From Phytomonas francai (taxonomy: Eukaryota > Euglenozoa > Kinetoplastea > Trypanosomatida > Trypanosomatidae), in contig MJCC01000007.1 of assembly GCA_001766655.1 (NCBI GenBank), positions 380,076 to 407,502 on the forward strand: a DNA stretch of 27,427 nucleotides. Direction: 5' to 3'. A program made the translations under genes and the position numbers. Positions 10,079 to 17,726 of the stretch are shown one piece after another. The notes below the pieces were generated by a model. The model did not search any database and was not told the DNA's origin. It saw only the letters and a list, made by a program, of their open reading frames with translations. Each line of letters starts with the position of its first letter. Within the stretch, counting starts at the first letter, position 1.

Positions 10079-10833
10079 TTGAGGACAGCGAGGGGGTCAA
10101 GCGCGAGCGACGTCACCGCCGCCGGGAGGGCGTCGGGGCGCCCCCGAGCCACCCAAGCAGTGGGGTGATCTTCCCCCCCCGGCGGGGCGGCGCCGGGGAT
10201 CCGCGCGGCGGGGCCCCGCTGGGCCCCTCCTCTGGCCCGGGCTCCGGCCTCTTCCTCGGCTTTCCTCTCCCCCCGTCGGTCGAGAACAGTTCCTCCTCCC
10301 CCTCGCTCTACCTTAGCAACCATGAGGTCGCGGGGGCGGACGCGATGGCGCCGCCGCCCTACTCGGGCCAGCCGAGCGGCCACACCCCGCCCGCGCCCTC
10401 CCTGGGCCTGCCGGACTACCAGCCTCTGCAGGGCCTCGTCGTGCCGCCGCCGCCGCCTGGCTTCTGCTGCGTCCTCCTCGAGAACGGGCAGCAGGTCTAC
10501 CTCCCGTCCTCCGCCCTCGGCCAGGGCGCCGCGCCGCTCAACTTTGTCCAACTCCAGCGGCTCGCGCCCGGCGGGGCCGACAGCGGCCTCTCCCTTATGG
10601 GCTACAACGCCCCCGCGGCCACGGTCGTCCTCGCGGGCGCGCAGGAGCCCCTCGTGCTGGGATCTGAGACGCTCAGCCTTGCCTCGCCGCCCACCACCGG
10701 CCTCACGGCCTTCTCCCCGACCTACGGCGACAGCGCCCCCCTCCTTCACACGCCCTTCCTCGTGTCCTCGATCAACAACTCCCCACCGCCGGTCGGGTGT
10801 GGGCGCCAGATGGCTCCTTACATCACGATATAA
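9562..10833 (+). CDS. Two-RRM RNA-binding protein, copy 1, with Pro/Gly-rich tail
   Basis: This 423-residue protein has two RRMs. RRM1 (about 5-80) has RNP2 LFVAKL and a canonical RNP1 KGFGFVLF. RRM2 (about 94-172) has RNP2 LYIRNI and a divergent RNP1 around VWVVYAEY. A basic segment KRERRHRRR follows and could be a nuclear-localisation or RNA-contact patch. The rest is a low-complexity Pro/Gly/Ser/Ala tail with a PPPY motif (264-267) and VVPPPPPGF. I associate this tandem-RRM type with kinetoplastids but cannot name the orthologue. Such proteins are usually post-transcriptional regulators, which is inference here. Codons 1-172 are nucleotide-identical to those of the gene at 13911, whereas the tails do not align. 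The tail is much richer in GC than the RRM block. Long AT-rich spacers flank the gene. Confidence 0.88.
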   Translation: MTSLQNLFVAKLPRTVTDTELEKIFESYNPKSAKVMLDAATGKSKGFGFVLFDSEEEGELAFKELNKTHVTILGQNFNLCIFPSKHDGKVAKEVSNALYIRNIPMRLSYMEVEAFLNSFGKLTYFAMREDHYGSPVWVVYAEYETVEDAKNALNKLHGNSTYFLGSAALLAKFEDSEGVKRERRHRRREGVGAPPSHPSSGVIFPPRRGGAGDPRGGAPLGPSSGPGSGLFLGFPLPPSVENSSSSPSLYLSNHEVAGADAMAPPPYSGQPSGHTPPAPSLGLPDYQPLQGLVVPPPPPGFCCVLLENGQQVYLPSSALGQGAAPLNFVQLQRLAPGGADSGLSLMGYNAPAATVVLAGAQEPLVLGSETLSLASPPTTGLTAFSPTYGDSAPLLHTPFLVSSINNSPPPVGCGRQMAPYITI

Positions 10834-12206
10834 GGCAAGGGAGGGAGCTCCGGCGAAAGCGCTGGGGTTGGAGTGTGTGTGAATCGGCCTTGTGACCTGC
10901 CGCCCTCTGGTGTGACACAGGGTGGGGGGGGAGGGGCGGGTGGTATTTCTGCGTCTCGGCACCAGGGGGATGGAAGGGAGGCGTAATAAGCGGAGACGCT
11001 AAAGGATCTGCAAGGTTGGGACTGCAGGAAGTGTTGTATCTTTTTTATTATGGCTGATAACTGTAAGTAATATTCTTTAGAAAATTTATCCTTTGCATGC
11101 CATCAAGTCAATTCAAACCAAATATTTATGTTCTATGCTATACATTTAAATTATTCGGTATTCAAGTTTTCCGATGGTGCTTCTTAGTTAATGTTTTGTT
11201 TCTGATTAAAAAAAGAGCTTTAAGTAGAGGGAAAAAATGCACCAACTAGTCACACATTAATGATAATATCGATAATCAGAAAGGCTATTTAACTCTCTCT
11301 TTTTGAGGGTTTTCATTTTTTCCCATTCTTAAAACCAGGAATCATTTTAAATCAGAAATAGTGATTTTGTTTAGCTCTTTTAATACTTAATAGCGTGCTA
11401 ATCTATCTGAACATGTGTCCATTTTACTAATACAAGATGGCATCTTTTGTTTTTATTTAACCTTTTAGTATCTTGTCGTGGGAAATGGGCCTTGTCTATT
11501 GTTATCACTAATTATTGCTCTAGCATGAGTACATACTAAAATTTGCATTTTTGTAGTATTTCTTTGTTGTTGTTCATTTTTTTGCAGTTTTTCTTACATG
11601 TTTTGGGGGGTATCATTTTTCCCCTCCGTGTTTGTCTATATTGAATATCTCAGAATTAATACAGTCGCGACTACCAAGTACGTCTAAATAAACATGGAAA
11701 GGGGCAATTATTTTTTACCTATGTCATACAGGCGAGTACTCGAAGAATCAACGGCTAGGGAAATCCAGAGCTGTTTGGTTCCATATCTGTGTAGTTTTCA
11801 GAAAAAGATACCTTTTTCTATTTTTTTTTTTTTGCCGGCGCGTTCTGTCATTTCTCAGCTTGATGATGAAGCTCTTCACGGTATGTCTTTTGAGAGAATC
11901 TGTAGTTTTGGTTTCAATCTTTTAAAAATGCAACTTTTATGGGCTGTTATAGTTGATGGATGTATTTCTTAGGGTATTTTCTCCTTTTTTAGTTAATACT
12001 TTCTTCGTACGTAGAGCGGGGGTTGCGACTTTGCGAGCTAATAAGAGCATATTCAATGAATTCAAAACGAGGAATCTCTCCTGATTAATTTTCCTCAACC
12101 TGTCTAGCTCATCTAAATCAAGCAGCTGAGTCAATTTACTAAATGGGATTATCTATGTGCATTCGACCTTGAGGGAGTTAATACACATTTGTTGTGTACT
12201 TCAAAT

Positions 12207-12273
12207 TTCAATGAATATTTTGCACTTTTTCTCCTTGGGGGGTGGCTTTTGTCTATGTGCAGCATTCATTGAA
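12207..12273. repeat. 10-bp inverted repeat in AT-rich spacer
   Basis: TTCAATGAAT (12207-12216) and ATTCATTGAA (12264-12273) are perfect complements with a 47-nt loop. The 10-mer TCTATGTGCA occurs at 12152 and again exactly 100 bp later at 12252, inside the loop. It could be chance. Confidence 0.3.
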
Positions 12274-12309
12274 GTCCATCTTAAAGGTTGCAATTAGTTA
12301 TTCGTTTAA

Positions 12310-12313
<4 letters not shown>

Positions 12314-12342
<29 letters not shown>
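12314..12342. repeat. (AT)n microsatellite
   Basis: An uninterrupted AT dinucleotide run of 29 nt. Confidence 0.9.
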
Positions 12343-12355
<13 letters not shown>

Positions 12356-12733
12356 ATGTTATTCGATTATACTGTTATTTGCTTATTTTTTTCTTCTTTG
12401 AGTCTCTTTATGGATTCAAGACCCATATTTGCACCATTATTTGATACCCTGAATTATCTTTGTATTCTTAATAAAGTGCTGAATTAATTTGGTACTGCCA
12501 TTTTATCAACTTGAAATGATAAAAAGTGTTTTATTGAATTATATGCATTCACAAATACGTACAGCAGTTTAGATATTAAACGTAGAATTTATGGCTCATT
12601 AAAAGAAACCTATCCATAAAAAAAGGAGGTGTCACTACTAATTTCCAAAAGAAAAAAGGTAGAAATAAAGTGCTATTCGTTTTAAAAAATACCCTCTTTT
12701 AATGCTACAGCTTTGTGAACATTTCTTCTAGAC

Positions 12734-12750
12734 TACCTCTTCAGGAGGTA
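12734..12750. other. Short hairpin TACCTC/GAGGTA
   Basis: TACCTC (12734-12739) pairs with GAGGTA (12745-12750) around a 5-nt loop. The arms repeat those of the hairpin at 9101-9125. Confidence 0.3.
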
Positions 12751-13733
12751 TACCATTTTGGCGCATCTGTTGCTGTACATGAAGTCTAACAATAGACAAT
12801 CCTTTTGGAACAAAAGAAGCAATTTTAATTTTTGCGTGTGCTATACATTACATGGTCCATAAATGCGGTGGAAAATTATTACCTCATCTTTTTATTTTAT
12901 TCTATATTTTTTGCCTTCCTCATTCTGTTTTGACGTTTAGCTTCAACTTAGTTTTATGTGGCCGTACTTTTAAAGTACACAGAGTGCCGCTATCAGGACC
13001 GTGCTTCGCTCTTTGGCTTATCAGAACATAAATTGATTTTTTTTAAAGGGTGCAAAATGAGTATTGATAGAGGTAAAACTGGTGCTAGTAATATAAAGAG
13101 TTGTGTGCACTTTTTTGATTGCAAAAAAAAAAAAGGAAAAGAGAGTTTTATACTCTTCCTAGATGTTTATAAGATTACTGCAGAAAAATATGGTCCGAAA
13201 GAGACAATAGCGATATTACCTGTTACATTTTTTTTCTTTCAGGCATATGTGTGTTCGAAGTTTAACTAAAGTGTAACCAAGACATCTTATACTAAGCATG
13301 TTAACCTATTTTCCAAAAGCTGAATTTATAAATCTAAACCTAAGTAACTATATTCGATGTGTAACAAATGTACGAACACATCAGGAAATGGGGAGAATAA
13401 TTTTTTAAATAAAGCCGATCCCAAAAGTGTTGTGTGCTATATTATTTAGTGAAAATTTTCTTTACATACCCACTGATAGGTATAGCAACCTATGAGCATA
13501 ATTGCTTTTTCTTTTTTTCAGCCCTCATGCTTTCCCGATTAGATATTTAAACAACACTAACTCAATTTACCCCGTCACAAAATTTTCTTATTTTAGAGAG
13601 GTGTAGCTTTGTGTGTGTGGGTGGATGGGTCAAGTTATTTATGCATGGAATTTGACTAAAATGAAATTTATTTTCACCCAATAAATTTTCACTTTTTAGA
13701 AAGATTTTTACATTTCATCAAAATAAAAGTAAG

Positions 13734-13763
13734 CCTTTCCTTTTTTTTTCTTTATTTGCATAG
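13734..13763 (+). promoter_or_regulatory. Putative trans-splice acceptor for second RRM gene
   Basis: A strong pyrimidine tract (13734-13758) is followed by GCATAG, with the AG at 13762-13763. The predicted leader is about 147 nt and contains one short upstream ORF. Confidence 0.6.
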
Positions 13764-13766
13764 TGC

Positions 13767-13796
13767 ATGAGGAAAACACTAGTTCGGAAAGTATAA
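13767..13796 (+). other. Possible upstream ORF (9 codons)
   Basis: The ATG at 13767 opens a nine-residue frame (MRKTLVRKV) that stops at TAA 13794-13796. It begins four bases after the predicted splice AG and 114 nt before the RRM start. If the acceptor is right, it lies in the mature leader of copy 2. The candidate leader of copy 1 (9481-9561) has no ATG. Confidence 0.35.
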
Positions 13797-13910
13797 CCCT
13801 TGCTAATATTTTCACTCAAAAAAAACTATTGTCTAATTTCCTCCACCAAAAAAAGTTAAGCTGTAAAAATATACCCTTCTTGATCTTTCAAAGCGATCAT
13901 TAATATAAAA

Positions 13911-14427
13911 ATGACCAGTCTTCAAAATCTATTCGTAGCAAAGTTGCCGCGCACCGTTACCGATACAGAGCTCGAAAAGATATTTGAGTCGTACAACCCC
14001 AAAAGCGCCAAGGTGATGCTCGACGCAGCCACCGGCAAAAGCAAGGGCTTCGGATTCGTCCTTTTCGATTCCGAAGAGGAGGGCGAGCTGGCCTTCAAGG
14101 AACTCAACAAAACTCACGTCACCATTCTCGGTCAGAACTTCAACCTGTGCATATTCCCCTCCAAGCATGACGGCAAGGTCGCGAAGGAGGTCAGCAACGC
14201 CCTTTACATCCGAAACATTCCGATGCGGCTCTCGTATATGGAGGTTGAGGCCTTCCTGAACAGCTTTGGCAAGCTGACGTACTTCGCCATGCGCGAGGAC
14301 CACTACGGCAGCCCGGTGTGGGTCGTCTACGCGGAGTACGAGACCGTCGAGGATGCCAAAAACGCCCTCAACAAGCTCCACGGCAACAGCACGTACTTCC
14401 TCGGCTCTGCCGCCCTGCTGGCGAAGT
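13911..14427 (+). repeat. Direct repeat, copy B (RRM1-RRM2 block)
   Basis: Partner of 9562-10078. The unit starts at the A of the ATG and ends one base into codon 173. The next residues (KYADTEETKRERR against KFEDSEGVKRERR) are homologous but diverged. Confidence 0.9.
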
Positions 14428-14684
14428 ATGCGGATACAGAGGAAACCAAGCGCGAGCGCCGTCGGCGTCGCCGGGAGCAGCACCAAATGGGGATGCAAGG
14501 AAGCGTCACTAATAGCTACTCCCCGTTGACCGGGTCCCATTTGGGGTCGAACCTATCCCACAGCATCAGCCAGATCTTCTCTACAGCGGCCGAGGAGGAC
14601 CCGATGATGATGGTCGACCGCGTCGACGTCCCCTTCATTCAGCGCTACTCGTCCTTCGGGGCGCCTTGCCACGGCCGGGTCCTG

Positions 14685-14721
<37 letters not shown>

Positions 14722-15482
14722 AGTACTCCGCCCCGAAGCCCAAGCCCCCCGCCCTCGCCCCGCAGCCCAAGCCCTCCGCCCTCGCCCCGCAGCTCGCCAT
14801 GGACGTCCACACGCAGTCCCCAATCCCGCCCCTGGCGTCGACCTTCCTCAACGTGACCTTTCCCACGACGGCCTCCGTCAACAGCGGGCACTCGACGCGG
14901 ATGTCCGCGGTCGAGCAGTGCTCTGCGGACCGCCCGACCTCGGTGACCCCGCTCAGCTTCAGCCTCGGGCCTGACGCGGCGCTCGAGGGGAGCAGGCACT
15001 TCCCGCCGCAGATGTCCCTCCTCGGCGCGGAGTCGGGCGGCGCGAATACCGGCTTCTCGATCGACACCCCGGCGCCGCAGAGCGGGACGCTGAGCGCGAG
15101 GGGGAGCACGCACTACCGGCACAACCCCTACGCCCTCCTCACGCCCATCTCCTCCCCGATAGGCACACCGAGCCCGGGCACGCCGAGCCCAGGCACGCCG
15201 AGCCCAGGCACGCCGAGCCCGAGCACCCCGCGCGGGGTGCTGCCGATCCTCGCCGGCGGCGTCCTCGCGCACTTCGGCGGCAGCGGCGGCGGCGGCTCCA
15301 GCGCGGCGAACGCGAACGTCTTCTCCGCGAGCACCTCGAACAACACCAGCGGGTTCTTGTGTTCGGCGCATGGCGGCGCACAGAACGGTGGCTACACCGG
15401 GTTCACCCACGCCCACTTCGCGCGAACCAGCTCCCACGGGGTCCTCGCCACCTCGAACATGAGCATCAACAGCCGAAAATAG
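13911..15482 (+). CDS. Two-RRM RNA-binding protein, copy 2, with polyproline and GTPSP-repeat tail
   Basis: This 523-residue paralogue has the same first 172 residues as copy 1, so the same RRM1 and RRM2. A basic segment KRERRRRRR follows. Its tail is different: Ser/Met-rich sequence, ten prolines from (CCG)10 ending in a PPQY motif (269-272), PKPxALAPQ repeats, four tandem GTPSP units (about residues 418-437), a Gly/Ser-rich segment and an Asn/Ser-rich end. The SP/TP dipeptides could be phosphorylation sites for proline-directed kinases. The PPxY motif sits almost where copy 1 has PPPY (264-267), although the tails do not align overall. RNA binding is well supported by the RRMs; the target and direction of regulation are unknown. 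The start is fixed by the shared ATG. Confidence 0.88.
14691..14720 (+). repeat. (CCG)10 trinucleotide run encoding polyproline
   Basis: Ten uninterrupted CCG codons inside the copy 2 tail. All prolines use one codon, so the run may be young and variable in length. Confidence 0.9.
15162..15221 (+). repeat. 15-bp coding tandem repeat (GTPSP x4)
   Basis: Four units of GGCAC(A/G)CCGAGCCC(G/A) in frame encode GTPSP four times. The units differ only at third positions. Confidence 0.9.
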
Positions 15483-15652
15483 ACTTCCCGCACCTCTGCG
15501 CCATACTGGGCTTCTTCCTGGGGTTCTAGAGGCAGGGGAGTTGTAACAGTTCGGTTGGATTTCATAGCTGACGTCAACTGCGCGGTGGGCTCAGTGTTGG
15601 ACTACGAAATTAAGCGAATAGCACAGAGAGCTTTTTTTGTGCGTGTGTGAAA

Positions 15653-15673
15653 GTGTGTGTGTGTGTGTGTGTG
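15653..15673. repeat. (GT)n microsatellite
   Basis: An uninterrupted GT run of 21 nt in the downstream region of the second RRM gene. Confidence 0.85.
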
Positions 15674-17627
15674 AAGAGGTGAATGGTAAGGGGAGAGGTG
15701 GAGGGCGTACAAAAACTTGCTGTCCTGTAATAAGCATGTGGAAGCAAAAGGACGAAAATCATAACGTTGGTTTACGTGAATTTTGGTTTTGCTTAGCGGT
15801 ATAAATTCTACATTTAGCGCCTAATCTATATTTCTGATATCTTATCCTAGTTAATTGGACTGGGGGTTATGAACTATACATAACATCTGTAATATTCGTC
15901 TTGTTAACGAATCTGTCTGTTTTTTTTTTGACTTTTATACAATAAGGAAAGGGAAAGAGGAGGGGGTAGGGGTCGGAAGCACTGATAGATTCAGAAAAAA
16001 AGTGCGGTATAAACCCTAATTTGCATGGTGAAATGGCTTGGGACTTCCTGTTAAATATCCCGAATATAAATCTTAATTACGTTTAAGTACGGTAATACGT
16101 ATTTAGAGTTAGCTCTGAGAACGTATGCAACACCAGAATATTTTTGTTATTCGGTGAAAATAGGAATCGCGATTTAGGTGTTATTTAGACTAGATATCAA
16201 CACTGGAAATGGGAGTAATCCTGCATGTTCTTGAAAATGAGATAAACGACTTCGTTTGTAGTATCTAATGTTTTAGCCACTACGTCTTCGAATAGGTATT
16301 GTAAAAAACATAGAATCTTGGTTACTTTCCCAAATTCTACTATACACGTTTCTCTCTCCTATTCTGTGAAATAACTTAGCCCCGATACGCTTTTGCGGTT
16401 ATAATGATAGTAACATAGGTTGCCGACACCAAAGGAGAGGAGGGTTTTGTTTAAGCTTTTTTTGACGTTTTTTAATTGGGAGGATAACCTAATATGTTAA
16501 TTGAAAGGCAACAGGGAATGCGATCGGACGTGTATAAATATAGATATAAATAAATGATAAATATTGATATGTATTGGTGCATATTTATATTTATGAAATG
16601 TTATGGAAGGTATTTTCTGAATTGAACTCATATGGCTCCTTAGGAAATACATACCTCTTTGTTTGGGTACATTTATGTATAAGTTCCTTATTTTTACATG
16701 GGTCTTTAGGATCGTCTGGTCGTTGATAAAAGGAGATGTCATTATTTCCTTTTGATTTTGTTGTCTTGAATAGTCTTTACATTTTCTTTTTTGGCCACTT
16801 TTGTTCTATTATTGTTTTTTTTTACCTTTTTATTAAATAGCGGAGTCAAAAGAGCTACTCAATAAAGCTTGATACTTTATTTGGAGCACCCTTTTTTAGT
16901 TGCACCGCTAAAACAAGATATCTTTTATGTGAAGATTATTTTGAAATAAAATGTTGTAACTAAAGAAAGCATTTAATTTATAATCTAAGGGAAAGTTTTT
17001 ATGCTGCCCTATAAGCATCTGCTTACGTATGTTTAATTGAATACTTTGTAATTAGCGATTGTTTAAATGAAAAACCAATGCTCTTCCTTTCCTTCTTATA
17101 AAGGAATCTTGATGCTGTCGTTTTTTAATTTTTGGAGCGTAGATTCTTCTTTGGCTTTCACCTACTCCAATCATTCATTTATTCCTCGTCCTTTCATATT
17201 TATTCAATAGACATGCATATTATATAAAATGAAAGAATCATGGCAGTTTCATATTTGATGAGACTATGTATCTTTATCAATGTTCTTTTTTTTGCTTTTT
17301 TACACATTTCAATATTGATCTCTGTTACATAACTAAACTAAGGATGGTATTATTATTTTTCCTCCACGTTTTTTACTCCTTCACATTCTTTCTCGAAAGC
17401 ATTTTCGAACGGTGTCTGTAATCAAACTTTGGTGGGAAATACTAATAATAGACGTCTTAATAACCTGGTTCTGTTCCCCACCAGGGCGTTTGCTCTTCTC
17501 GGACTGCTTGATTGGCTGTTCCCAATAGGCAAAAAAAAAACGTGTTTATTAGCTTCTTTTTATCCGAACCAAGCTCTATTTATTTACTTTTTTTTTAATG
17601 GCGGAAGCATAACCTCTGATTAGCACT

Positions 17628-17667
17628 ACTTTTGTTTCATATTCTTTTCTATAACATGCATTCATAG
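17628..17667 (+). promoter_or_regulatory. Putative trans-splice acceptor for WD40 gene
   Basis: A T/C-rich stretch is followed by CATTCATAG, with the AG at 17666-17667. The 59-nt leader to ATG 17727 contains no other ATG. Confidence 0.5.
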
Positions 17668-17726
17668 GGTGGTCTCCTCAGAAGTTAAAGGAATAAAATA
17701 ACTAAAAAAGCATCTTGGAAAGAGAG

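Larger units (their letters stand above)
10834..13910. other. Long AT-rich spacer between the two RRM genes
   Basis: About 3.1 kb. The first 200 nt after the stop are GC- and G-rich and contain a 7-bp inverted repeat (GCGTCTC 10951-10957, GAGACGC 10993-10999). The rest is AT-rich with homopolymers and an (AT)n run. I see no similarity to the spacer upstream of copy 1 apart from short words. Open frames at 11694-11972 and 12958-13269 run through homopolymers and do not look like genes. No tRNA or mobile element is visible. Confidence 0.6.
15483..17726. other. Long AT-rich spacer between second RRM gene and WD40 gene
   Basis: About 2.2 kb. It begins GC-balanced, has a (GT)n run at 15653-15673, then becomes AT-rich with many T and A runs. 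A hairpin AATAAAG/CTTTATT (16861-16867 with 16875-16881, 7-nt loop) extends through CTC/GAG beyond a two-base bulge. No gene, tRNA or transposon is visible. Confidence 0.6.

Noticed and set aside
9580..10962. 460-codon minus-strand ORF opposite RRM copy 1
   Set aside because: Shadow frame of GC-rich coding DNA; the plus strand carries clear RRMs, and the part opposite the identical block reappears opposite copy 2.
11694..11972. 92-codon ORF in the downstream region of RRM copy 1
   Set aside because: Has an ATG but runs through a long T run, shows AT-rich codon use and no family resemblance; probably chance within a UTR.
12958..13269. 103-codon ORF
   Set aside because: Starts at GTG, includes A and T homopolymers and has no resemblance to any family I know.
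15569..15576. TGACGTCA, a CRE-like palindrome
   Set aside because: Single 8-mer; kinetoplastid genes are not controlled by CREB-type promoters, so chance is the simplest reading.
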